Assembly (NCBI GenBank): GCA_037039925.1 | Contig: JAXRKP010001095.1 | Location: 5,001 to 69,000, forward strand | Direction of reading: 5' to 3' | DNA length: 64,000 bases | DNA from: Doris montereyensis | Taxonomy: Eukaryota; Mollusca; Gastropoda; Nudibranchia; Dorididae | Shown here: piece after piece, positions 47,608 through 61,935 of the stretch | How positions within the stretch are numbered: the stretch's first letter is position 1 | How the letters are laid out: each line of letters begins with the position of its first letter | Program-made: the position numbers and the translations under genes | The notes under the pieces: model-generated | Told to the model about the DNA's origin: nothing | Databases searched by the model: none | The model's input: only the letters and a program-made list of their open reading frames with translations

Positions 47608-50600
47608 ATTGTATGATAAGTTACAATAGCGTGATATAGATTGTATGTGACAAGTTACAATAGCGTGATATAGATTGTATGACAAGTTACAATAGCGTGA
47701 TATAGATTGTATGTAACAAGTTACAATAGCGTGATATAGATTGTATGTAACAAGTTACAATAGCGTGATATAGATTGTATGTAACAAGTTACAATAACAT
47801 GGCATGGATTGTATGTAACAAGTTACAATAGCTGTGATATAGATTGTATGTGACAAGTTACAATCACAATAGCAATAGCGTGCATGGATTGTATGTGACA
47901 AGTTACAATAGCGTGATATAGATTGTATGTGACAAGTTACAATAACATGGCATAGATTGTATGTGACAAGTTACAATAGCGTGATATAGATTGTATGACA
48001 AGTTACAATACAATAGCATGGCATAGATTGTATGTGACAAGTTACAATAACATGGCATAGATTGTATGTGACAAGTTACAATAGCGTGATATAGATTGTA
48101 TGACAAGTTACAATAATTGTATGTGAAGCATAGATTGTGACAAGTTACAATATTTATGATTGTATGTGACAAGTTACAATAACATGGCATAGGTTGTATG
48201 TGACAAGTTACAATAGCGTGATATAGATTGTATGTGACAAGTTAAAATAGCATGATATAGATTGTATGTATTAAGTTACAATAGTTCAATAGCGGATATA
48301 GATTGTATGTGACAAGTTACAATAGCATGGCATAGATTGTATGTGACAAGTTACAATAGCATGGCATAGATTGTATGTGACAAGTTACAATAACATGGCA
48401 TAGATTGTATGTAACAAGTTACAATAGCGTGATATAGATTATATGTGACAAGTTACAATAACATGGCATAGATTGTATGTAACAAGTTACAATAGCGTGA
48501 TATAGATTGTATGTGACAAGTTACAATAGCATGGCATAGATTGTATGTGACAAGTTACATGGCATAGATTTTAATATAGATTGTATGTAACAAGCGTGAT
48601 ATAGATTCTATGTATACAGATTGTATGTGACAAGTTACAATAGCGTGATATAGATTTTATGTGACAAGTTACAATAGCGTGATATAGATTGTATGACAAG
48701 TTACAATAGCGTGATATAGATTGTATGTAACAAGTTACAATAGCGTGATATAGATTGTATGTGACAAGTTACAATAGCGTGATATAGATTGTATGTAACA
48801 AGTTACAATAGCGTGATATAGATTGTATGTGACAAGTTACAATAACATGATATAGATTGTATGTGACAAGTTACAATAACGTGATATAGATTGTATGTAA
48901 CAAGTTACAATACATAGATTGTATGTGACAAGTTACAATAGCGTGATATAGATTGTATGTGACAAGTTACAATAACATGGCATAGATTGTATGTGACAAG
49001 TTACAATAGCGTGATATAGATTGTATGTGACAAGTTACAATAACGTGATATAGATTGTATGTAACAAGTTACAATAGCGTGATATAGATTGTATGTGACA
49101 AGTTACAATAGCGTGATATAGATTGTATGTAACAAGTTACAATAGCGTGATATAGATTGTATGTAACAAGTTACAATAGCGTGATATAGATTGTATGTAA
49201 CAAGTTACAATAGCGTGATATAGATTGTATGTAACAAGTTACAATAGGATGGCATAGATTGTATGTGACAAGTTACAATAGCGTGATATAGATTGTATGT
49301 GATATAGATGACAAGTTACAATAACGTGATATAGATTGTATGACAAGTTACAATAGCATGGATATAGATTGTATGTGACAAGTTACAATAGCGTGATATA
49401 GATTGTATGACAAGTTACAATAGCGTGATATAGATTGTATGACAAGTTACAATAGCGTGATATAGATTGTATGACAAGTTACAATAGCGTGATATAGATT
49501 GTATGACAAGTTACAATAGCGTGATATAGATTGTATGACAAGTTACAATAGCTTGATATAGATTGTATGACAAGTTACAATAGCGTGATATAGATTGTAT
49601 GACAAGTTACAATAGCGTGATATAGATTGTATGACAAGTTACAATAGCGTGATATAGATTGTATGACAAGTTACAATAACGTGATATAGATTGTATGACA
49701 AGTTACAATAGCGTGATATAGATTGTATGTGACAAGTTACAATAACATGGCATAGATTGTATGACAAGTTACAATAGCATGATATAGATTGTATGTGACA
49801 AGTTACAATAACATGGCATAGATTGTATGACAAGTTACAATAGCGTGATATAGATTGTATGACAAGTTACAATAGCGTGATATAGATTGTATGTGACAAG
49901 TTACAATAACATGGCATAGATTGTATGACAAGTTACAATAGCATGGCATAGATTGTATGACAAGTTACAATAGCATGGCATAGATTGTATGTGACAAGTT
50001 ACAATAGCATGATATAGATTGTATGTAACAAGTTACAATAGCGTGATATAGATTGTATGACAAATTACAATAGCGGATATAGATTGTATGTGACAAGTTA
50101 CAATAGTGATATAGATTGTATATATTGATATGATTGACAAGTTACAATAGCGTGGCATAGATTGTATGACAAGTTACAATAGCGGGTATAGATTGTATGT
50201 AACAAGTTACAATAGCGTGATATAGATTGTATGTAACAAGTTACAATAGCGTGATATAGATTGTATGTGACAAGTTACAATAGCGTGATATAGATTGTAT
50301 GTAACAAGTTACAATAGCGTGATATAGATTGTATGTGACAAGTTACAATAGCGTGATATAGATTGTATGTGACAAGTTACAATAGCGTGATATAGATTGT
50401 ATGTGACAAGTTACAATAGCGTGATATAGATTGTATGTGACAAGTTACAATAGCGTGATATAGATTGTATGACAAGTTACAATAGCGTGATATAGATTGT
50501 ATGTGACAAGTTACAATAGCATGATATAGATTGTATGACAAGTTACAATAGCGTGATATAGATTGTATGTGACAAGTTACAATAGCGTGATATAGATTGT

Positions 50601-53600
50601 ATGTGACAAGTTACAATAACGTGATATAGATTGTATGACAAGTTACAATAGCGGGATATAGATTGTATGACAAGTTACAATAACATGGCACAGATTGTAT
50701 GTAACAAGTTACATTAACATGGCATAGATTGTATGACAAGTTACAATAATAATGTAACAAGTTACAATAGCGTGGCATAGATTGTATGTGACAAGTTACA
50801 ATAACATGGCATAGATTGTAACAAGTTACAATAGCGTGATATAGATTGTATGTGACAAGTTACAATAGCATGGCATAGATTGTATGTGACAAGTTACAAT
50901 ATAGATTGGTGACAGTTACAATAGCATGGCATATTGTGACAAGTTACAATAGCATGGCATAGATTGTATGACAAGTTACAATAGCATGGCATAGATTGTA
51001 TGACAAGTTACAATAGCATGGCATAGATTGTATGTGACAAGTTACAATAGCATGGCATAGATTGTATGTGACAAGTTACAATAGCATGGCATAGATTGTA
51101 TGTGACAAGTTACAATAGCGTGATATAGATTGTATGTGACAAGTTACAATAGCGTGGCATGATATAGATTGCATAGATTGTATGTGACAAGTTACAATAG
51201 CATGGCATATTGATTGTTATAACATGATAGATTGTATGTGACAAGTTACAATAGCATGATATAGATTGGTAACAAGTTACAATAGTGTGATATAGATTGT
51301 ATGTGACAAGTTACAATAGCATGACAAGCATAGATTGTATGACAAGTTACAATAGCATGCCATAGATTGTATGACAAGTTACAATAACATGGCATAGATT
51401 GTATGTGACAAGTTACAATAACATGGCATAGATTGTATGACAAGTTACAATAACGTGATATAGATTGTATGTGACAAGTTACAATAGCGTGATATAGATT
51501 GTATGACAAGTTACAATAGCATGGCATAGATTGTATGTGACAAGTTACAATAACATGGCATAGATTGTATGAACAAGTTACAATAACATGGCATAGATTG
51601 TATGTGACAAGTTACAATAACATGGCATAGATTGTATGTGACAAGTTACAATAACATGGCATAGATTGTATGACAAGTTACAATAGCTTGATATAGATTG
51701 TATGTAACAAGTTACAATAAGTGATATAATGTATGTGACAAGTTACAATAGATGGCATAGATTGTAACAAGTTACAATAACGTGATATAGATTGTATGTA
51801 ACAAGTTACAATAACATGGCATAGATTGTATGTGACAAGTTACAATAACATGATATAGATTGTATGTAACAAGTTACAATAACATGGCATAGATTGTATG
51901 TGACAAGTTACAATAACATGATATAGATTGTATGTGACAAGTTACAATAACGTGATATAGATTGTATGTAACAAGTTACAATAACGTGGTATAGATTGTA
52001 TGTGACAAGTTACAATACGTGATATATATTGTATGTAACAAGTTACAATAACGTGATATAGATTGTATGTGACAAGTTACAATAGCGTGATATAGATTGT
52101 ATGTAACAAGTTACAATAACATGGCATAGATTGTATGTGACAAGTTACAATAACATGATATAGATTGTATGTGACAAGTTACAATAACATGGCATAGATT
52201 GTATGTGACAAGTTACAATAAAGTGATATAGATTGTATGTGACAAGTTACAATAACGTGATATAGATTGTATGTAACAAGTTACAATAACATGGCATAGA
52301 TTGTATGTGACAAGTTACAATAGCGTGATATAGATTGTATGTAACAAGTTACAATAACGTGGCATAGATTGTATGTGACAAGTTACAATAGCGTGATATA
52401 GATTGTATGTAACAAGTTACAATAGCGTGATATAGATTGTATGTGACAAGTTACAATAACGTGGCATAGATTGTATGTGACAAGTTACAATAGCGTGATA
52501 TAGATTGTATGTAACAAGTTACAATAACATGGCATAGATTGTATGTGACAAGTTACAATAGCGTGATATAGATTGTATGTAACAAGTTACAATAGCGTGG
52601 CATAGATTGTATGACAAGTTACAATAGTGTGATATAGATTGTATGTAACAAGTTACAATAACATGGCATAGATTGTATGTGACAAGTTACAATAGCGTGA
52701 TATAGATTGTATGTAACAAGTTACAATAGCGTGATATAGATTGTATGTGACAAGTTACAATAACATGGCATAGATTGTATGTGACAAGTTACAATAGCGT
52801 GGCATAGATTGTATGTAACAAGTTACAATAGCGTGATATAGATTGTATGTGACAAGTTACAATAGCGTGATATAGATTGTATGTGACAAGTTACAATAGC
52901 GTGGCATAGATTGTATGTGACAAGTTACAATAGCATGGCATAGATTGTATGTGACAAGTTACAATAGCGTGATATAGATTGTATGTGACAAGTTACAATA
53001 GCGTTGCATAGATTGTATGTGACAAGTTACAATAGCGTGATATAGATTGTATGTGACAAGTTACAATAGCGTGGCATAGATTGTATGTGACAAGTTACAA
53101 TAGCATGGCATAGATTGTATGTTACAATACAATATAGATTGTATGTTACAAGTTACAATAGCGTGTATAGATTGTATGTGACAAGTTACAATAGCATGAT
53201 ATAGATTGTATGTACAAGTTACAATAGCGTGGCATAGATTGTATGTGACAAGTTACAATAGCGTGGCATAGATTGTATGTGACAAGTTACAATAACATGA
53301 TATAGATTGTATTAAACAAGTTACAATAGCGTGGCATAGATTGTATGACAAGTTACAATAGCAGGGCATAGATTGTATGTGACAAGTTACAATAGCATGG
53401 CATAGATTGTATGTGACAAGTTACAATAGCGTGGCATAGATTGTATGACAAGTTACAATAGCATGGCATAGATTGTATGACAAGTTACAATAGCGTGATA
53501 TAGATTGTATGTGACAAGTTACAATAGCGTGGCATAGATTGTATGTGACAAGTTACAATAGCATGATATAGATTGTATGTGACAAGTTACAATAGCGTGG

Positions 53601-56600
53601 CATAGATTGTATGTGACAAGTTACAATAGCATGGCATAGATTGTATGTGACAAGTTACAATAGCGTGGCATAGATTGTATGTGACAAGTTACAATAGCGT
53701 GGCATAGATTGTATGTGACAAGTTACAATAGCGTGGCATAGATTGTATGTGACAAGTTACAATAGCATGGCATAGATTGTATGTGACAAGTTACAATAGC
53801 GTGGCATAGATTGTATGTGACAAGTTACAATAGCGTGATATAGATTGTATGTGACAAGTTACAATAGCGTGGCATAGATTGTATGTGACAAGTTACAATA
53901 GCGTGATATAGATTGTATGTGACAAGTTACAATAGCATGGCATAGATTGTATGTGACAAGTTACAATAGCAGGGCATAGATTGTATGTGACAAGTTACAA
54001 TAGCATGGCATAGATTGTATGTGACAAGTTACAATAACATGGCATAGATTGTATGTGACAAGTTACAATTGTGGTATAGATTGTATGTAACAAGTTACAA
54101 TAGCGTGATATAGATTGTATGTGACAAGTTACAATAGCATGATATAGATTGTATGTAACAAGTTACAATAGCGTGGCATAGATTGTATGTGACAAGTTAC
54201 AATAGCATGGCATAGATTGTATGTGACAAGTTACAATAGCATGATATAGATTGTATGTGACAAGTTACAATAGCATGGCATAGATTGTATGTGACAAGTT
54301 ACAATAGCGTGATATAGATTGTATGGCATAGATTGTATGTGACAAGTTACAATAGCGTGATATAGATTGTATGTAACAAGTTACAATAGCGTGATATAGA
54401 TTGTATGTAACAAGTTACAATAGCGTGATATAGATTGTATGTGACAAGTTACAATAGCATGACATAGATTGTATGTAACAAGTTACAATAGCGTGATATA
54501 GATTGTATGACAAGTTACAATAGCGTGACATAGATTGTATGTAACAAGTTACAATAGCGTGATATAGATTGTATGACAAGTTACAATAACATGGCATAGA
54601 TTGTATGTGACAAGTTACAATAACATGGCATAGATTGTATGTGACAAGTTACAATAACATGGCATAGATTGTATGACAAGTTACAATAGCATGATATAGA
54701 TTGTATGTAACAAGTTACAATAGCGTGATATAGATTGTATGTAGCGGATATAGATTGTATGTGACAAGTTACAATAGCATGGCATAGATTGTATGTGACA
54801 AGTTACAATAGCATGGCATAGATTGTATGTGACAAGTTACAATAGCATGGCATAGATTGTATGTGACAAGTTACAATAGCGTGATATAGATTGTATGTGA
54901 CAAGTTACAATAGCGTGATATAGATTGTATGTGACAAGTTACAATAGCGTGATATAGATTGTATGTGACAAGTTACAATAGCATGGCATAGATATGACAA
55001 GTTACAATAGCATGCTATGCATAGATTGTATGTGACAAGTTACAATAGCGTGGCATAGATTGTATGACAAGTTACAATAGCATGATATAGATTGTATGTG
55101 ACAAGTTACAATAGCATGATATAGATTGTATGACAAGTTACAATAACATGGCATAGATTGTATGTAACAAGTTACAATAGCGTGATATAGATTGTATGAC
55201 AAGTTACAATAACATGGCATAGATTGTATGTGACAAGTTACAATAGCGTGATATAGATTGTATGTAACAAGTTACAATAACATGGCATAGATTGTATGTA
55301 ACAAGTTACAATAGCATGGCATAGATTGTATGACAAGTTACAATAGCATGGCATAGATTGTATGTGACAAGTTACAATAGCGTGATATAGATTGTATGTG
55401 ACAAGTTACAATAACATGTGACAGTTACAATAGATTGTATGTATGACAAGTTACAATAGCATGGCATAGATTGTATGTAACAAGTTACAATAGCGTGATA
55501 TAGATTGTATGACAAGTTACAATAACATGGCATAGATTGTATGACAAGTTACAATAGCATGATATAGATTGTATAACAAGTTACAATAACATGGCATAGA
55601 TTGTATGTGACAAGTTACAATAGCGTGATATAGATTGTATGACAAGTTACAATAGCGTGATATAGATTGTATGTAACAAGTTACAATAGCGTGATATAGA
55701 TTGTATGTGACAAGTTACAATAGCATGGCATAGATTGTATGTGACAAGTTACAATAACATGGCATAGATTGTATGTGACAAGTTACAATAACATGGCATA
55801 GATTGTATGTGACAAGTTACAATAACATGGCATAGATTGTATGACAAGTTACAATAACATGGCATAGATTGTATGTGACAAGTTACAATAGCGTGATATA
55901 GATTGTATGTTACATAGTTATAATATGTAAGTTACAATAGATTATAGATTGTGACAAGTTACAATAGCATGGCATAGATTGTATGTTACAATAGATAAGT
56001 TACAATTACAATGGCATAGATTGTATGTGACAAGTTACAATAACATGATATAGATTGTATGTGACAAGTTACAATAGCGTGATATAGATTGTATGTAACA
56101 AGTTACAATAGCGTGGCATAGATTGTATGACAAGTTACAATAGCGTGATATAGATTGTATGTAACAAGTTACAATAACATGGCATAGATTGTATGTGACA
56201 AGTTACAATAGCATGCATAGATTGTATGTGACAAGTTACAATAACGTGATATAGATTGTATGTGACAAGTTACAATAGCGTGATATAGATTGTATGTGAC
56301 AAGTTACAATAGCGTGATATAGATTGTATGTGACAAGTTACAATAGCGTGGCATAGATTGTATGACAAGTTACAATAGCGTGATATAGATTGTATGTGAC
56401 AAGTTACAATAACATGGCATAGATTGTATGTGACAAGTTACAATAGCATTGCATAGATTGTATGTAACAAGTTACAATAGCGTGATATAGATTGTATGTG
56501 ACAAGTTACAATAGCGTGGCATAGATTGTATGTAACAAGTTACAATAGCGTGATATAGATTGTATGTGACAAGTTATAATAACATGGCATAGATTGTATG

Positions 56601-59215
56601 TGACAAGTTACAATAGCGTGATATAGATTGTATGTAACAAGTTACAATAACATGGCATAGATTGTATGACAAGTTACAATAGCGTGATATAGATTGTATG
56701 TAACAAGTTACAATAGCGTGGCATAGATTGTATGTGACAAGTTACAATAACGTGGCATAGATTGTATGTGACAAGTTACAATAACGTGATATAGATTGTA
56801 TGTGACAAGTTACAATAGCGTGGCATAGATTGTATGACAAGTTACAATAGCGTGATATAGATTGTATGTAACAAGTTACAATAACATGGCATAGATTGTA
56901 TGTGACAAGTTACAATAGCGTTGCATAGATTGTATGTGACAAGTTACAATAACGTGGCATAGATTGTATGTGACAAGTTACAATAGCGTGATATAGATTG
57001 TATGTAAAAGTTACAATAACGTGATATAGATTGTATGTGACAAGTTACAATAGCGTGGCATAGATTGTATGTGACAAGTTACAATAGCGTGGCATAGATT
57101 GTATGTGACAAGTTACAATAACATGGCATAGATTGTATGTGACAAGTTACAATAGCGTGATATAGATTGTATGTGACAAGTTACAATAGCGTGATATAGA
57201 TTGTATGTGACAAGTTACAATAGCGTGGCATAGATTGTATGTGACAAGTTACAATAGCGTGGCATAGATTGTATGTGACAAGTTACAATAACATGGCATA
57301 GATTGTATGTGACAAGTTACAATAGCGTGATATAGATTGTATGTAACAAGTTACAATAGCGTGATATAGATTGTATGTGACAAGTTACAATAGCGTGGCA
57401 TAGATTGTATGTGACAAGTTACAATAGCGTGGCATAGATTGTATGACAAGTTACAATAACATGGCATAGATTGTATGTGACAAGTTACAATAGCGTGATA
57501 TAGATTGTATGTGACAAGTTACAATAGCGTTGATATAGATTGTATGTGACAAGTTACAATAGCATGGCATAGATTGTATGTGACAAGTTACAATAGCATG
57601 GCATAGATTGTATGTGACAAGTTACAATAGCGTGCCATAGATTGTATGTGACAAGTTACAATAGCATGGCATAGATTGTATGTGACAAGTTACAATAGCA
57701 TGGCATAGATTGTATGTGACAAGTTACAATAGCGTGATATAGATTGTATGTGACAAGTTACAATAGCGTGGCATAGATTGTATGACAAGTTACAATAGCA
57801 TGGCATAGATTGTATGACAAGTTACAATAGCATGATATAGATTGTATGTGACAAGTTACAATACATGACATAGATTGTATGTGACAAGTTACAATAGCAT
57901 GGCATAGATTGTATGTGACAAGTTACAATAGCATGGCATAGATTGTATGACAAGTTACAATAGCGTGATATAGATTGTATGTGACAAGTTACAATAGCAT
58001 GGCATAGATTGTATGTGACAAGTTACAATAGCATGGCATAGATTGTATGTGACAAGTTACAATAGCGTGGCATAGATTGTATGTGACAAGTTACAATAGC
58101 ATGGCATAGATTGTATGTGACAAGTTACAATAGCGTGGCATAGATTGTATGACAAGTTACAATAACATGGCATAGATTGTATGTGACAAGTTACAATAGC
58201 ATGGCATAGATTGTATGTGACAAGTTACAATAGCATGGCATGGATTGTATGTGACAAGTTACAATAGCATGGCATAGATTGTATGTGACAAGTTACAATA
58301 GCATGATATAGATTGTATGTGACAAGTTACAATAGCATGGCATAGATTGTATGTGACAAGTTACAATAGCATGGCATGATTGTATATATTGTAGCGTGGC
58401 ATAGATTGTATGTGACAAGTTACAATAGCATGGCATAGATTGTATGTGACAAGTTACAATAGCATGGCATAGATTGTATGTGACAAGTTACAATAGCGTG
58501 GCATAGATTGTATGTGACAAGTTACAATAGCATGGCATAGATTGTATGTGACAAGTTACAATAGCATGGCATAGATTGTATGTGACAAGTTACAATAGCA
58601 TGGCATAGATTGTATGTGACAAGTTACACTAGCATGGCATAGATTGTATGTGACAAGTTACACTAGCATGGCATAGATTGTATGTGACAAGTTACAATAG
58701 CGTGGCATGGATTGTATGTGACAAGTTACAATAGCATGGCATAGATTGTATGTGACAAGTTACAATAGCATGGCATATATTGTATGTGACAAGTTACAAT
58801 AGCGTGGCATAGATTGTATGTGACAAGTTACAATAGCATGGCATAGATTGTATGTGACAAGTTACAATAGCGTGGCATGGATTGTATGTGACAAGTTACA
58901 ATAGCGTGGCATGGATTGTATGTGACAAGTTACAATAGCGTGGCATGGATTGTATGTGACAAGTTACAATAACATTTTCAATAGATTCTAAAAAGACAAG
59001 TTACAATGTGGCATAGATTGTATGTGACAAATTACAATAGCATGGCATAGATTGTATGTGACAAGTTACAATAGCATGGCATGGATTGTATGTGACAAGT
59101 TTGGCATGGATTGTATGTGACAAGTTACAATAGCATGGCATGGATTGTATGTGACAAGTTACAATAGCATGGCATGGATTGTATTGACAAGTTACATTAA
59201 CAGGGCATTGATTAC
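47575..59215. repeat. 34-bp satellite array (GTGACAAGTTACAATAGC family), 11.6 kb
   Basis: About 340 copies of a 34-bp unit: GTGACAAGTTACAATAGCGT, GATATAGATTGTAT. Three kinds of variation occur. The spacer is GTGAC, GTAAC or GAC; the last gives 32-bp units. The middle is GCGTGATATAG, GCGTGGCATAG, GCATGGCATAG or AACATGGCATAG. The 32-bp form runs without a break at about 49390-49720. The right end is dominated by GCATGGCATAG. Minus-strand frames of 60-95 residues (YCNLSYNLYHAIVTCH) are read-through. Confidence 0.98.
57053..57532. repeat. 170-bp higher-order repeat inside the 34-bp array
   Basis: Five monomers recur in the same order: GCGTGGCATAG, GCGTGGCATAG, AACATGGCATAG, GCGTGATATAG, GCGTGATATAG. 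The first monomer of the set starts at 57053, 57223 and 57393, exactly 170 bases apart. The three rounds differ at only a few positions (a GTAAC spacer in the second round, a missing TG and an extra T in the third). Confidence 0.88.
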
Positions 59216-60668
59216 ATGTGACAAGTCTAGAGATTAACATGGCCAAAAGTTACATTGCAAGTCAAATGATAATTAACATCCCTATGGTTATGTGCAAGTC
59301 TTTGAGATTAACATGATATTGGTTACATTGCAAGTCTTTGAGATTAACATGGGCATTAGTTACATTGACAAGTTACATTAGCATGGCATAGGTTACGGTG
59401 ACAAGTCTTTAGATTAACATCCCATTGATTACATTGACAAGTCTTTGAGATTAACATCCCATTGGTTACATGACAAGTCTCAGAGATTAACATCCCATTG
59501 GTTACATGACAAGTTCTTTGAGATTAACATCCATATTGGTTACATTGCAAGTCTTTGAGGTTAACATCCCATTGATTACATCGCAAGTCTTTGAGATTAA
59601 CATCCCATTGGTTACATTGCAAGTCTTTGAGATTAACATCCCATTGTTACATCGCAATTGAGATTACATTGGTTCCCAATTGGAGATTAACATACATCAT
59701 GCAAGTCTTTGAGATTAACATCCCATTGGTTACATCGCAAGTCTTTGAGATTAACATCCTATTGGTTACATTGCAAGTCTTTGAGATTAACATCCCATTG
59801 GTTACATTGCAAGTCTTTGAGATTAACATCCCATTGGTTACATTGCAAGTCTTTGAGGATTAACATCCCATTGGTTACATCGCAAGTCTTTGAGGTTAAC
59901 ATCCCATTGGTTACATCGCAAGTCTTTGAGATTAACATCCCATTGGTTACATTGCAAGTCTTTGAGATTAACATCCCATTGGTTACATTGCAAGTCTTTG
60001 AGATTAACATCCCATTGGTTACATTGCAAGTCTTTGAGATTAACATCCCATTGGTTACATTGCAAGTCTTTGAGATTAACATCCCATTGGTTACATTGCA
60101 AGTCTTTGAGATTAACATCTCATTGGTTACATTGCAAGTCTTTGAGATTAACATCCAATTGGTTACATTGCAAGTCTTTGAGATTAACAGTCCTATTTCT
60201 TTACATTGCAAGTTTTTGAGATTAACATCCTATTGGTTACATTGCAAGTCTTTGAGATTAACATCCCATTGGTTACATTGCAAGTCTTTGAGATTAACAT
60301 CCCATTGGTTACATTGGAAGTCTTTGAGATTAACATCCCATTGGTTACATTGCAAGTCTTTGAGATTAACATCTCATTGGTTACATTGCAAGTCTCAGAG
60401 ATTAACATCCTATTGGTTACATTGCAAGTCTCAGAGATTAACATCCTATTGGTTACATTGCAAGTCTCAGAGATTAACATCCTATTGGTTACATACATTG
60501 CAAGTCTCAGAGATTAACATCCTATTGGTTACATTGCAAGTCTCAGAGATTAACATCCTATTGGTTACATTGCAAGTCTCAGAGATTAACATCCTATTGG
60601 TTACATTGCAAGTCTCAGAGATTAACATCCTATTGGTTACATTGCAAGTCTCAGAGATTAACATCCTA
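59216..60668. repeat. 37-bp satellite array (TTACATTGCAAGTCTTTGAG family)
   Basis: About 38 copies of a 37-bp unit: ACATCCCATTGGTTACATTG, CAAGTCTTTGAGATTAA. The last 300 bases carry the variant CAAGTCTCAGAGATTAACAT with CCTATTGG. The first 480 bases are mixed with the preceding 34-bp family. Open frames of up to 340 residues on both strands follow the repeat. It is distinct from the 37-bp family at 549-11520. Confidence 0.96.
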
Positions 60669-60672
60669 TTAT

Positions 60673-60948
60673 GTTCACCGCCTGTAACAACGTTATCTAA
60701 TGTGTGGTTACTAAACTTAACAGCTGTGTAACTGTAGTTGGTTTACGGGTAATTTTACGGATTACAGGCGTAAAGGAAAGTGGGTCAAATTTTTACTCGA
60801 TGTCGGTATCGGCTTAGATCTACATTTAGAGATGAGACAGAAGAAATATTTCCACAACGCAGAGGTCACGGCTTCAATCCCTATGGTAATTAAATATTTA
60901 CTCTGTCTATTGCTTGTGTTTGTCTGGTCTTTGTTCCTATGGGGCTTT
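60673..60948 (+). mobile_element. Composite SINE-bearing element, copy 1
   Basis: The right half (60859-60948) matches the SINE at 19341-19559: CGCAGAG, a decayed B box GGCTTCAATCCC (60871-60882), CTATGG, TGTCTATTGCTTGTGTTTGT and TTTGTTCCTATGGGGCTTT. The left half shares GAAGAAATATTTCCACA and further words with copy 2. It ends in GGGGCTTT and passes straight into the 50-bp array. Confidence 0.8.
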
Positions 60949-61540
60949 AAAACACGTGTTATTTGATGTCCTTCTCTTTCACGTTCGACAGGCCCTTTAA
61001 AACACGTGTTATTTGATGTCATTCTCCTTTACGTTCAACAGGCCCTTTAAAACACGTGTTATTTGATGTCCTTCTCCTTCACGTTCGACAGGTCCTTTAA
61101 AACACGTGTTATTTGATGTCCTTCTCCTTCACGTTTGACAGGTCTTTAAAACACGTGTTATTTGATGTCATTCTCCTTCACGTTCAACAGGCCCTTTAAA
61201 ACACGTGTTATTTGATGTCATTCTCCTTCACGTTCGACAGGCCCTTTAAAACACGTGTTATTTGATGTCCTTCTCTTTCACGTTCGACAGGCGCTTTAAA
61301 ACACGTGTTATTTGATGTTACGTTTGACAGGCGCTTTAAAACACGTGTTATTTGATGTCCTTCTCCTTCACGTTCGACAGGCCCTTTAAAACACGTGTTA
61401 TTTGATGTTCAGGCGCTTTAAAACACGTGTTATTTGATGTCCTTCTTCACGTTCGCTTTAAAACACGTGTTATTTGATGCATTCCTTTAAACACACGTGT
61501 TATTTGATGTCATTCTCCTTCACGTTCGACAGACCCTTTG
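60949..61540. repeat. 50-bp satellite array, block A
   Basis: About 12 copies of a 50-bp unit: GGCCCTTTAAAACACGTGTT, ATTTGATGTCCTTCTCCTTC, ACGTTCGACA. Some copies are shortened. Each unit holds the 10-bp palindrome AACACGTGTT, with an E-box core CACGTG. Confidence 0.95.
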
Positions 61541-61935
61541 CGCTGGATTTTTAAAATATTTGTTGCACAGGTAATCCAGATCAGATTCAAACTAAAAACA
61601 AACTTTATGTTCAAACCGAAACAAATGTTAAAGCCAACACGTTATCAGATAATGTGGTTCGACAACCTTAAGACCGTGTAACTAGCGTACATTAGCTTTA
61701 CGCGTTTGTGTTGCCAGGGTAAGGAAAACTGGAAATGTTTTGGAACCAGAAGTGTCGGTTCGTATTCTCCTTCATTTAGAGATCTTTGACAGCTGGAAGA
61801 AATATTTCCACAGGTAATCCGCAGAGGTACAAACACGGAAACAATCCCTATGGTAATTAAACATTTCAGATCATGTGTCTATTGCTTGTGTTTGTCTGGC
61901 CAATGTACACTGGAAATGTTTTCATTCTTTAGCAT
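61541..61935 (+). mobile_element. Composite SINE-bearing element, copy 2
   Basis: Opens with GCTGGATTTTTAAAATATTT and GCACAGGTAATCCAGATCAG, also found in copy 3. It continues with ACGCGTTTGTGTTGCC and AACTGGAAATGTTTTGGAAC (copy 3), then GAAGAAATATTTCCACA and the SINE words ATCCCTATGGTAATTAAA and GTCTATTGCTTGTGTTTGTC (copy 1). It ends near CATTCTTTAGCATTATGTAC, where the 31-bp family begins. No intact coding frame. Confidence 0.75.

Noticed and set aside
60762..61022. 86-residue minus-strand open frame
   Set aside because: It runs across the SINE and the first 50-bp units; it is not gene-like.
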